Part shown: in pieces, positions 16,561 to 24,639 of the stretch
Position numbering within the stretch: the stretch's first letter is position 1
Layout: every line of letters starts with the position of its first letter
Assembly: GCA_040500365.1 (NCBI GenBank)
Contig: CP148031.1
Location: 2,790,001 to 2,854,000 of the forward strand
Source of the DNA: Dehalobacter alkaniphilus
GTDB taxonomy: Bacteria > Bacillota > Desulfitobacteriia > Desulfitobacteriales > Syntrophobotulaceae
DNA: 64,000 nucleotides
Reading direction: 5' to 3'
The notes under the pieces: generated by a model
Database searches by the model: none
The model's input: the letters and a program-made list of their open reading frames with translations, nothing else
What the model was told of the DNA's origin: nothing
Program-made: the position numbers and the translations under genes

Positions 16561-17898
16561 CTACAAAATGAAATCCACCAGAACCGCATTGAGCACGAAA
16601 AAGCAGGCAGGGTTAATTTTCAACCTGCCTTCGGCAAGCCGGAAAATATCTCTATCAATATAGTTTTGCAAAATTTGTCCATAAATATCCTGAATTTCTG
16701 TTTGAAATTTGGCAGAAAATTCTGCGGTGTCGATTCCATCTGCCGTACGCAGCCCCAGCATCATAAATTCAGAGATCTGCTGCTCTCTGGTCAGTACTTC
16801 GGTTGCCGAAGGGTCCAAAGGCCTTTGTCCAGATTCCAACATCCGGGTATAACCGGCAATATCCTCTGAATTCCTGGTTCTAACATTGTTCAGACATGAG
16901 ACTGCCCCCGGTCCAAGACCTATATAATCCTGCCCTCGCCAATAAGACCGGTTATGTTTGCATTCAAAACCGGGCCTCGCAAAGTTGGAAACTTCATAGC
17001 GGCCATAGCCGCAGCTTTGAAGATAAGAAACCGCCCATTCGTACATATCGGCCTGCAAGTCATCATCCGGCAGACAATCCAGGCGATTCCGGCTGTTCAA
17101 GCCATCCAAGGTTTCTTTGCAGTCCGGACTGCCTGCCTGACTGTATGCATATTCTTTATGCAGCGGGGTATCTTCCTCAAGCGTAAGTGCATAGAGTGAA
17201 AGGTGTTCAGGCGACAATGCGATGGCCTGGCGAAGCGTATCCTGCCAATCTCCCATTTTCTGTCCCGGAAGTCCAAAAATCAGATCAAGGTTCAGGTTAT
17301 CTATCCCCGATTGTCTAATAAGGGTGACGCTCCTGTGAATATCCTCCGCGGTATGGATTCTGCCGATGCTTTTCAGCAGATGGTCATCAAAGCTCTGAGC
17401 GCCGAGCGATATCCGGTTGATCCCGTACGTCCGGCAGAGCATCAATTTCTCCCGGTCGAGTATGCCGGGATTACACTCAATTGTTTTTTCTAGGACCTGA
17501 CCGGTCCTGGAAGTATTGATACGGGGATCCCTTATCGGATCAGATAGTTCTATCGAGTCTGTCCGGCTCAGGGCCTTAAAATAATACCGGTAAATCAGAC
17601 TCAGCAGCCGATCAAGCTGACTGGCATCCAGAACCGTGGGCGTTCCGCCCCCAATAAAAAGAGAAGAAACCCCCTGGGAGGCTTCCTTAGCTCGCAACTC
17701 AAGCTCCCGCTCCAGTCCGCGCAAATAGACGAAGACCAAATCGGAGGCCGGGTCTGATAATAACATATGGTCAGCCCCATCTACGCTACCGGATATTCTA
17801 CTGTCTGCGATAATGGGAGCAGTATAAGGTACCGAATAGAATGCGCAGTAAGAACATTTTTTTACACAAAACGGAACATGAACATATAAAGAAGTCAT
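16561..17898 (-). CDS. hemW: Radical-SAM heme chaperone HemW
   Basis: HemW is a radical-SAM protein related to coproporphyrinogen oxidase that handles heme. The cluster motif CVKKCSYCAF is near residue 14, LFIGGGTPTVL near 86, and ECNPG and NLDLIFGLPGQ are conserved; the C-terminal HemW domain ends NAVLVDFIL. At 445 aa it exceeds the usual 370-390, with extra polar segments near residues 28-58, 115-140 and 248-272. The ATG at 17898 has AGGTG at good spacing. It sits between lepA and hrcA, the standard order. Confidence 0.93.
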   Translation of the reverse strand: MTSLYVHVPFCVKKCSYCAFYSVPYTAPIIADSRISGSVDGADHMLLSDPASDLVFVYLRGLERELELRAKEASQGVSSLFIGGGTPTVLDASQLDRLLSLIYRYYFKALSRTDSIELSDPIRDPRINTSRTGQVLEKTIECNPGILDREKLMLCRTYGINRISLGAQSFDDHLLKSIGRIHTAEDIHRSVTLIRQSGIDNLNLDLIFGLPGQKMGDWQDTLRQAIALSPEHLSLYALTLEEDTPLHKEYAYSQAGSPDCKETLDGLNSRNRLDCLPDDDLQADMYEWAVSYLQSCGYGRYEVSNFARPGFECKHNRSYWRGQDYIGLGPGAVSCLNNVRTRNSEDIAGYTRMLESGQRPLDPSATEVLTREQQISEFMMLGLRTADGIDTAEFSAKFQTEIQDIYGQILQNYIDRDIFRLAEGRLKINPACFFVLNAVLVDFIL

Positions 17899-18038
17899 AC
17901 GAATCACCTAATACAACGATTTTTAATATTTACGTTCCCAAGCTGCAGACTAAGTCACCGTAATGGATGTCCAGCGCCAAGCGGAGCACGGCGACGGCGC
18001 AGGAGGTGCTGCCTAGGGTCTAACCCGAGCAAAGTAAA

Positions 18039-19844
18039 TTAATCGTCCATCTTGAGCACTGCCATGAAAGCGTCCTGGGGTATTTCCACATTGCCGACTT
18101 GTTTCATGCGTTTCTTGCCTTCTTTTTGCTTTTCCAGCAGTTTGCGTTTCCGGGAAATGTCACCGCCGTAGCATTTGGCCAGAACATCTTTGCGCATAGC
18201 CCGGATATTCTCCCTGGCAATGACCTTGGCGCCGATCACGGCCTGGACAGGTATCTCAAACATCTGCCGCGGAATCAGGCTGCGCAGCTTTTCAACAAGT
18301 TTGCGTCCACGGGAATATGCTTTGTCTTTATGGACAATGAAGGAGAGTGCATCAACAATTTCAGCGTTCAGCATGATATCGAGTTTCACAAGATCCGCTT
18401 CCTTGTATCCGATTAGTTCATAGTCCAGAGACGCATACCCTTTGGTCCGGGATTTAAGCTGATCAAAATAATCATATACAATTTCGCTTAACGGAAGCTC
18501 ATAATAGAGACTTACGCGCGAAGCGGTGATATAATCCATGTTCAGGAACGTACCCCTTTTCTCCTGGTTCAGTTCCATGATGGTGCCTACGTACTCGGAG
18601 GGTACCATAATCGTAGCCTTGACCACAGGCTCTTCAATCGATTCGATCTTTCCTTCAGGCGGCAGAAGCGCAGGGTTATCAATTAAGACCTGTTCCTTGG
18701 CTGTGGTATTTACTTTATAAACAACGCTCGGTGCGGTCGTAATAATGCTGAGGCCAAATTCCCTCTCGAGTCTCTCCTGGATAATTTCCATGTGCAGGAG
18801 ACCCAGGAAACCACAGCGGAAACCAAAACCCAATGCTGCGGACGTTTCATTTTCATACATTAAACTCGCATCATTCAGCTGAAGTTTCTCCAGCGCATCC
18901 TTCAGCCTGTCAAAGTCGGAAGTTTCAACTGGATAAAGGCCGCAAAAAACCATCGATACCGCTTTGCGGTAGCCCGACAGCGGTTTCGCCGCCGCATGGT
19001 CGTTATCCGTCACGGTATCCCCGACCCGGGTATCCCCGACATTCTTAATACTGCCCGCGATATAGCCAACCTGGCCTGCCCTCAGCTCATCGACAATCGT
19101 CATTCCTGGGGTAAAAACACCAACTTCGGTGATTTCAAACATTTTTCCGGTGGACATCATCCTGATGTTCGTTCCTTTGGAGACTTTACCGTCAAATAAT
19201 CGAATATAAGGGATCGCCCCTTTGTAGGAATCAAACTTTGAGTCAAAAATCAATGATTTTAAAGGTTCTTCATCATCGCCCTTAGGCGGAGGAATCCTCT
19301 TGACAATGGCTTCCAGGATCTCTTCGACCCCAGCCCCCATTTTGGCCGATGCGAGGATCGCCTCACTCGCGTCAATCCCAATCACATCTTCAATCTCCTG
19401 TTTGACTCTGTCAGGTTCTGCGCTTGGCAGATCTATTTTATTAATAACCGGAATGATCTCCAGGTCATTTTCCAAAGCAAGATAGACATTGGCAAGAGTC
19501 TGGGCCTCAATTCCCTGGGCCGCATCGACCACCAGCAAAGCCCCTTCGCAGGCAGCCAGACTCCGGGAAACTTCGTAAGAAAAGTCAACATGTCCGGGAG
19601 TATCGATCAGATTCAGCTCATAGACCTCTCCGTCTTTTGCCTTGTAGCGCAAACGGACTGCCTGCAGTTTGATGGTAATACCACGCTCCCGTTCCAAATC
19701 CATGGAGTCGAGAACCTGCTCCTTGAGTTCCCGGGTGGACATGGTTCCGGTATACTCAATCAGCCGATCGGCAAGAGTAGATTTGCCGTGATCGATATGG
19801 GCAATGATCGAAAAATTTCTGATTTTAGATGAAGCATTTGCCAT
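18039..19844 (-). CDS. lepA: Elongation factor 4 (LepA)
   Basis: LepA is a ribosome-associated GTPase related to EF-G. The 601-aa protein has the G1 motif AHIDHGKSTLADRL, G2/G3 around RERGITIK and DTPGHVDF, G4 NKIDLPSA, and the LepA-specific C-terminal domain ending in QEGKKRMKQVGNVEIPQDAF. The ATG follows GGGGAGAG. It is full length with no anomalies. Confidence 0.97.
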   Translation of the reverse strand: MANASSKIRNFSIIAHIDHGKSTLADRLIEYTGTMSTRELKEQVLDSMDLERERGITIKLQAVRLRYKAKDGEVYELNLIDTPGHVDFSYEVSRSLAACEGALLVVDAAQGIEAQTLANVYLALENDLEIIPVINKIDLPSAEPDRVKQEIEDVIGIDASEAILASAKMGAGVEEILEAIVKRIPPPKGDDEEPLKSLIFDSKFDSYKGAIPYIRLFDGKVSKGTNIRMMSTGKMFEITEVGVFTPGMTIVDELRAGQVGYIAGSIKNVGDTRVGDTVTDNDHAAAKPLSGYRKAVSMVFCGLYPVETSDFDRLKDALEKLQLNDASLMYENETSAALGFGFRCGFLGLLHMEIIQERLEREFGLSIITTAPSVVYKVNTTAKEQVLIDNPALLPPEGKIESIEEPVVKATIMVPSEYVGTIMELNQEKRGTFLNMDYITASRVSLYYELPLSEIVYDYFDQLKSRTKGYASLDYELIGYKEADLVKLDIMLNAEIVDALSFIVHKDKAYSRGRKLVEKLRSLIPRQMFEIPVQAVIGAKVIARENIRAMRKDVLAKCYGGDISRKRKLLEKQKEGKKRMKQVGNVEIPQDAFMAVLKMDD

Positions 19845-19882
19845 GGATTTTCTTCTCTCCCCGAATATAATACCAGCACATC

Positions 19883-19912
19883 ATTATACCAAACTACCGC
19901 CTTGAAAAGCAA
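19883..19912 (-). promoter_or_regulatory. Probable promoter of lepA
   Basis: On the minus strand TTGCTT, an 18-bp spacer and TATAAT sit about 40 bp before the lepA ATG. The -35 overlaps the loop of an 8-bp GC-rich hairpin (19897-19917). Confidence 0.55.
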
Positions 19913-19966
19913 GGCGGCTCCGGAATTCCGGGGGACAGGGGGAGTCCTTTTGTTCCCTTGTCCTCC

Positions 19967-21526
19967 TTATTTGCGTCGTTTGATCAGCATCTCGATGGCC
20001 ATTTGGTACTCTTCCATCTTCAGCAGACGGGCAACAATAAAAAACACAAGCATGCCTACGAGTGCTCCACTGATTAAAACAATCGTCGAGCCCATTTTGC
20101 CAATTCCGACCCAAATGGTCAGCAGATTCGCCCAAATCATGACGACAGCTGCCATAGCCAAAGCGGCTGCCAGTGTTTTACTAAACACGGCTGCGATTCT
20201 GCGCCCGTCAATTTTGCCAAGCTTGCGGCGCAGTACGATAAACAGCAAGAGCATTTGCATAATGGCTCCGAGAGTTACAGCCAGGGCCAAGCCGCCGCAA
20301 GCCAAAGGACCGACTAAAATGTACATCCAGATTATGCTGACAGCCATGGCGACGAGACCAAGAATAACCGGAATCCAGGTGTTCTGCATTGCATAAAAAG
20401 CACGCGGCAGAATCTGAATAATAGCCTGAGCGGTAATCCCCAGCGAAAAATACAGCAGCGGCACAGCCATGATATCCGTATCCCCCGCACTGAATTCACC
20501 ATGCTGGAACAGAACCCGGATCAAAGGAAAGCGCAGAACGACCATCCCAATCGATATCGGAACCGTAATAAAGATAATCAGCCGAATTGCACTCGAGATC
20601 GTCTCGAGAAAATCTTTGGCCTTTTTCAGAGCAGCCTGCTCTGTTAAGGTCGGAAAAACAGCGACACCGATGGCCAGCGCGAAGATGCCGACCGGGACTT
20701 GGAAAAGACGGTAAGAGTACCAGACCGCAGTCAAGCTTCCCGGATCAAGCGCAGAACCGAGGTTGGAATTCACAATGACCTGAAATTGATTCAAGGTGTA
20801 CATGATAATCATCGGGACAGCCAAGACCATGATCTTCCGGACCCCGGGATGTTTCAGATCGATCATTGGATAATAGCGGAAGCCAACTCTGCGCAGGGAA
20901 GGAACCTGGACAAGAAAATTTACCGCAGCGCCGATCACGACCCCAAACGCAAAACCGGAGATACTCCGGGCTTCACCGGAATTAGCAAAAAGCGCCCCAA
21001 ATAGGATGACACTGGCATTATAAAGAACCGTCCCCAGCGCGGATGGCCAAAATATTTTGTATGAGTTCAGGATGCCCATCGTAATCCCGCTCAAAGCCAG
21101 AATGACCGGCTGCAGCAGCAGGATACGGGTAAGATAGATGGTAAGTTCCTTATTCGCCGGACTAAATCCGGGCACCTGCAGCTCAATAAACTTCGGAGTC
21201 AGCAGCATGCCCGCGATAACCAGGATACAGAGCAGCAGAAATGTCGCATTGGTTACCGAGCTCACGACTTTCCATCCTTCTTTTTCCCTGCCTTTGGCAA
21301 TATATTCGGACAGGACAGGGATAAAGGCAGCGCTTAAGACGCCTCCGACCAACAGCCAGTAAAGCAGGTCCGGAAGGATAAAGGCCGTATTATACGCGTC
21401 AGTAGCTGCCGTTTTTCCGAACAGTCCGGCCATCAGGGACTCCCTGACAAAACCGAGAAGCCTGGAAACAAGGTTGGCAGCCATCATGAAGCCTGCCGCT
21501 TTCATCATTTTTTGATTGTTTGTCAT
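19967..21526 (-). CDS. murJ: Lipid II flippase MurJ
   Basis: MurJ (MviN) moves lipid II across the membrane during peptidoglycan synthesis. The 519-aa protein has about 14 hydrophobic helices and typical segments: SRLLGFVRESLMAGLFGKTA near the N-terminus, DAYNTAFILPDLLYWLL, and ALGTVLYNASVILFGAL. I chose the ATG at 21526; a TTG ten codons upstream keeps the frame open but has no ribosome site. It lies between spoIIP and lepA, where Bacillus has no flippase gene. Confidence 0.93.
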   Translation of the reverse strand: MTNNQKMMKAAGFMMAANLVSRLLGFVRESLMAGLFGKTAATDAYNTAFILPDLLYWLLVGGVLSAAFIPVLSEYIAKGREKEGWKVVSSVTNATFLLLCILVIAGMLLTPKFIELQVPGFSPANKELTIYLTRILLLQPVILALSGITMGILNSYKIFWPSALGTVLYNASVILFGALFANSGEARSISGFAFGVVIGAAVNFLVQVPSLRRVGFRYYPMIDLKHPGVRKIMVLAVPMIIMYTLNQFQVIVNSNLGSALDPGSLTAVWYSYRLFQVPVGIFALAIGVAVFPTLTEQAALKKAKDFLETISSAIRLIIFITVPISIGMVVLRFPLIRVLFQHGEFSAGDTDIMAVPLLYFSLGITAQAIIQILPRAFYAMQNTWIPVILGLVAMAVSIIWMYILVGPLACGGLALAVTLGAIMQMLLLFIVLRRKLGKIDGRRIAAVFSKTLAAALAMAAVVMIWANLLTIWVGIGKMGSTIVLISGALVGMLVFFIVARLLKMEEYQMAIEMLIKRRK

Positions 21527-21581
21527 AATGATGCTGAAGGACCTTTCTATATACAAAGAAATGCACTTACTGCAAATTATA

Positions 21582-22598
21582 TCATTTACCGAGATATTCC
21601 TTCAATACTTCGGCTATGGGTCCGGCTGCAGCCTGTGCTTCCTCCAACGTGTTTAGCTGACTGCCAATTTCCAGCAGGATGGCTCCGTCCGTGAGATACT
21701 GGTTATAGCGTGCTTCTGAGGCATAGCGGATTTTTGGGAAAAACAGTCCCGGGTATTTTTTCTCCGCAATCTTAATAATTTCACGCGCAATTGCATCGTT
21801 CTTTTCCCAGTTTTGATTTTTCTGACCGATCACAATCATGACTCTGGCACACTCCTGTCCGTTAATCTTTGCAGTATCTTTGCCCACCTGGGAAGGAAGT
21901 CCGTCCCGGTGAAGATCGATCAGCAAACGGGTTGTTGGGTTTTTCTCGAGCATTTTTTTTGCTGCGAGATAGGAATGATTGTAGGCCTGGATATAGACCG
22001 CATCATTAACCTCCTCGGAATGTGCCGTATTGATCCCTGCCTGGTTCAATTTTTCAGTCAATAGCTGTCCAATCTCCACAATATCTCCGTTTTCACCTCC
22101 AGCTGACCGGTCTGCACCGCCATCTCCCGAATAGGACTCTGCACTGTGGGTGTGATAGATGCCTACCAGGACATCCTGCGCACTTTTAACCGGTTCAGGA
22201 TCATGATAAAACGGATTATCGAGGGGTTCGAGCAGCGGTCCCTCCATTTCAGGATCATTGGGATAATAGGCCCATCCCAGCCAGGTTGGCCCTTCGGAAG
22301 GAGGTGCATAGAAACTTAAAAAATACGTCCGAGCGTCGGATATGTTGACTCCGGTCAGCAAATACATTCCGATCCCTGTAGCAGCATTCCGTGTATCACT
22401 GATATAGGTTCGTTGTGGATAAGACATCCCCGGGGCGCCTTCCAGAAGTATAAGCTCAAACGGAAAACTTTTTTCAGACAATATTTTTATGGTATACTGA
22501 AAACTATCGTTGGAAATGCAAAAGTAAACAGAAAATACAAGCAGCGCCAAGAGTAGTATGACCCCAACAGCTTTCAGACGGGTATTCCAAAAAAACAG
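21582..22598 (-). CDS. spoIIP: Stage II sporulation protein P
   Basis: SpoIIP is a membrane-anchored peptidoglycan amidase/endopeptidase driving septal thinning and engulfment with SpoIID and SpoIIM. The catalytic domain shows VGIYHTHSAESY, LLIDLHRDGLPS and GAILLEIGSQ, the conserved His and Glu positions. No ATG, GTG or well-placed TTG starts the protein. AAGGAGG at about 22606-22612 is followed 8 nt later by an in-frame CTG at 22598, giving 338 aa with a proper signal anchor (KAVGVILLLALLVFSVYF). A TTG at 22550 would remove half of the anchor and has no ribosome site. The gene is certain; the start is an inference. Confidence 0.88.
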   Translation of the reverse strand: MFFWNTRLKAVGVILLLALLVFSVYFCISNDSFQYTIKILSEKSFPFELILLEGAPGMSYPQRTYISDTRNAATGIGMYLLTGVNISDARTYFLSFYAPPSEGPTWLGWAYYPNDPEMEGPLLEPLDNPFYHDPEPVKSAQDVLVGIYHTHSAESYSGDGGADRSAGGENGDIVEIGQLLTEKLNQAGINTAHSEEVNDAVYIQAYNHSYLAAKKMLEKNPTTRLLIDLHRDGLPSQVGKDTAKINGQECARVMIVIGQKNQNWEKNDAIAREIIKIAEKKYPGLFFPKIRYASEARYNQYLTDGAILLEIGSQLNTLEEAQAAAGPIAEVLKEYLGK

Positions 22599-22706
22599 GA
22601 TAATCTCCTCCTTTCCATAATTAGGAATATGAAGGACAAACCTGTCTTAGAACATTGAAATATCCTTAATATTTTACACCTGCATTAACGCTGAATTTAT
22701 ACAGTG

Positions 22707-22726
22707 CAGAATTTTTAAGATGTACT
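22707..22726. repeat. Left copy of 20-bp direct repeat (target duplication)
   Basis: CAGAATTTTTAAGATGTACT occurs here and again at 24183-24202, on either side of the insertion sequence, with no mismatch. The bases immediately beyond it differ on both sides, so the duplication is exactly 20 bp. Confidence 0.9.
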
Positions 22727-24182
22727 GTCAATAGTCTGCGATAATGTCACCCTGATAGGGTGATAACTGTGCAGCAGAAATGTCATCCCTAAGTTTCTTG
22801 GAATAGAAAATTTCGGTATAGCCAAACCAAGGGGAATTAGTTTTGTTTTTAGGTTTAATTAAAGTCTCAGAAGGTAGGCAATTAGTAGAGTTGTCNGGCT
22901 GAGAGATATGTATTATACTTTCCTTAGGCTGAGTATTAAGCGGTTCTGGTTTAATCACAAGGCCCTTGAAAAGAACCTGCATTCCGATATGTTTACTGGT
23001 TGCTACAGTAATCGTGTCATGAGGGGATGCAGGGATTTCTTTATTATCCTTAGAAATTGGCAACCGGTATTTCTGACCTCTATAAGAAAAGGAAAGGCCT
23101 GAATCAAGCTTTCTTGTTTCATGTATAGCAAAGGTTAACTGAAATGCAGCCAAATCCTGTTTGGGCAAATAGGCCTTTTCCATGCTGGCAGCCTGGACGG
23201 AGAATTTGCGGTTGTAATAGGGAATATATTGCCTCAGGAATTCATTAGCCTGTTCAATTGAATTAATGCCTTTACGCTTCATATCTTTAGGCAAACGATC
23301 CTGCAAAGTTTCCCAGAGCCTTTCAATCCCCCCTTTAGCTTGTGCAGACTTGGCAATGATAAGTAGAATTTTGGTTTCTCTGAGAGCTCTTGCGAAGTGG
23401 GGTTGACGCTCGACTTTACCAGTTAGTTCTTCATCTAGTGTCAGTTTCTTTTTTGTTTTACTGTCATAAGCAAAGACTGTTCTACCATCGGTGTAAATTT
23501 CCCTTGGCAAATGGCCGTCTTGATTCATCTGAAACATCAACTCACAATACCCTTCAAAGGTTTCTTCCTTTTCGAAATGAAGAGCTAGAATACGACCTGT
23601 GGCATCATCTACAGCACCATGAAGGTGCAGGTAGGAGTCATTGCCCAGCCAATCATAACTGGAAGCATCCATCTGAACGAGTTCTCCTTCACGTTTACGG
23701 GCATTTCTTGACCGATGTTTCTTCGGTCTTCGTTTGGCCTTTGGGGATCGAATACCACTGGCTTTTAGATGTCTTGAAACAGTGCTGACAGAGACAAATA
23801 TCCCCTTGTCTTCAGCGAGAACATCGGTAGCATGGCAAAAGTTATAGTTGATCAATTCCTTTTCGTAAATCTCAATGATGTTCAAGGCTAACTTTGGATC
23901 TAAGGCATTAGCAGGCTTACGTCCTCTGTTTTTATGCAGAATGCTCATGACCCCATTGGCGGTGGCCTCCACTTTCAACCGCTGTACTTGTCTGACGCTG
24001 AGATTTAGAAGCCCTGCTGCTTGTTTGTTTAATAAATGGCCTGCCAATAATTCTTCGATAATGGTTACTTTTCTTGCTTCTTGCTTGCTCATTTCTAATT
24101 TCATNCTCCCATTATATCTGTTTTGTGAGGGGATGACATTTTCCTTGAAGAATTATACTATGACATTATCGCAGATCAACAA
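22727..24182 (-). mobile_element. Insertion sequence (ISNCY / IS1202-like)
   Basis: The element is about 1.46 kb, with one transposase gene and imperfect terminal inverted repeats. The left end begins GTCAATAG and the inverted right end TTGTTGA; both then read TCTGCGATAATGTCA, 15 bp identical. It is flanked by a perfect 20-bp direct repeat, far longer than most IS duplications. Long duplications are known for the IS1202 group, which would fit, but the family assignment needs a database search. Two ambiguous bases (22896, 24105) lie inside the element, as expected when several genomic copies collapse in assembly. Confidence 0.85.
22728..24104 (-). CDS. DDE transposase
   Basis: The 458-aa protein has an N-terminal helix-turn-helix (LNLSVRQVQRLKVEA, residues 34-48), a second HTH-like segment (VSVSTVSRHLKASGI), a basic linker and an rve integrase core. 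Likely catalytic residues are D146 (VQMDASSYDW), D206 (IYTDGRTVF) and E261 (KGGIERLWETL). The stop codon lies in the left inverted repeat, so the gene fills the element. The ambiguous base at 22896 makes one residue unknown; that at 24105 sits directly before the ATG in the ribosome site. Met 5 is an alternative start. It looks intact and possibly active. Confidence 0.9.
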   Translation of the reverse strand: MKLEMSKQEARKVTIIEELLAGHLLNKQAAGLLNLSVRQVQRLKVEATANGVMSILHKNRGRKPANALDPKLALNIIEIYEKELINYNFCHATDVLAEDKGIFVSVSTVSRHLKASGIRSPKAKRRPKKHRSRNARKREGELVQMDASSYDWLGNDSYLHLHGAVDDATGRILALHFEKEETFEGYCELMFQMNQDGHLPREIYTDGRTVFAYDSKTKKKLTLDEELTGKVERQPHFARALRETKILLIIAKSAQAKGGIERLWETLQDRLPKDMKRKGINSIEQANEFLRQYIPYYNRKFSVQAASMEKAYLPKQDLAAFQLTFAIHETRKLDSGLSFSYRGQKYRLPISKDNKEIPASPHDTITVATSKHIGMQVLFKGLVIKPEPLNTQPKESIIHISQXDNSTNCLPSETLIKPKNKTNSPWFGYTEIFYSKKLRDDISAAQLSPYQGDIIADY

Positions 24183-24202
24183 CAGAATTTTTAAGATGTA
24201 CT
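24183..24202. repeat. Right copy of 20-bp direct repeat
   Basis: Exact copy of 22707-22726. Its last T is also the first base of the predicted ileS -35 box (TTGGCA), so the insertion landed at the edge of the ileS promoter. Confidence 0.9.
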
Positions 24203-24231
24203 TGGCATTTTTGCATGAGATGTCATATAAT
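24202..24231 (+). promoter_or_regulatory. Probable promoter of ileS
   Basis: TTGGCA, an 18-bp spacer and TATAAT. A second TATAAT lies nine bases further on (24235-24240) and could serve a shifted start. The promoter is followed directly by the T-box leader. Confidence 0.65.
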
Positions 24232-24244
24232 AGATATAATTTGA

Positions 24245-24552
24245 AGACAATTTAAGTATCAAACAGCAAGGAATGGGACAGTAGCTTAAAAGGAAGTCCA
24301 CAGAAAGCAATCGAATGCTGAGAGATTGCGTCCGACTTTCAAGTGAAAATCACCCGGGAGCTGAACTTCAGAAATATGTACCTTGTCACTGTCAAGTGAT
24401 CAATTAACAGGGTTCCAGTAAGAAGTTTCGCCTGCCCTGCGTTAACGGGTAAGAGTGATGTGTTTGACGTAATTTCATGTACCTCAGACATATAATCAGG
24501 GTGGTACCGCGGTTTAGTCGTCCCTAAGTTATTTATACTTAGGGATTTTTAC
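24245..24552 (+). ncRNA. T-box leader of ileS (Ile, ATC specifier)
   Basis: This is a tRNA-sensing T-box riboswitch. Stem I has the AGTA bulge (in GGGACAGTAGCTT), the AGAGA-type distal motif, and a specifier loop reading GATCA, so the codon is ATC at 24399-24401. GCTT pairs with AAGT to close the loop. Stem II holds CGTTAACGGG. The antiterminator bulge AGGGTGGTACCGCGG is at 24499-24512. The terminator is TCCCTAAGT / ACTTAGGGA (24521-24545) followed by TTTTT. Uncharged tRNA-Ile should switch on ileS. Confidence 0.95.
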
Positions 24553-24639
24553 TTTTTTCATATGATAACTTGAGGGTTGACGAGGAATTAGTTGACGAGG
24601 AACTAACAGTCATTAATGAATTGATAAAGGAGAATCTCT

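Noticed and set aside
22896..22896. Frame disruption of the transposase by an ambiguous base
   Set aside because: The N is a single-base ambiguity within a codon; the frame continues to a stop in the terminal repeat.
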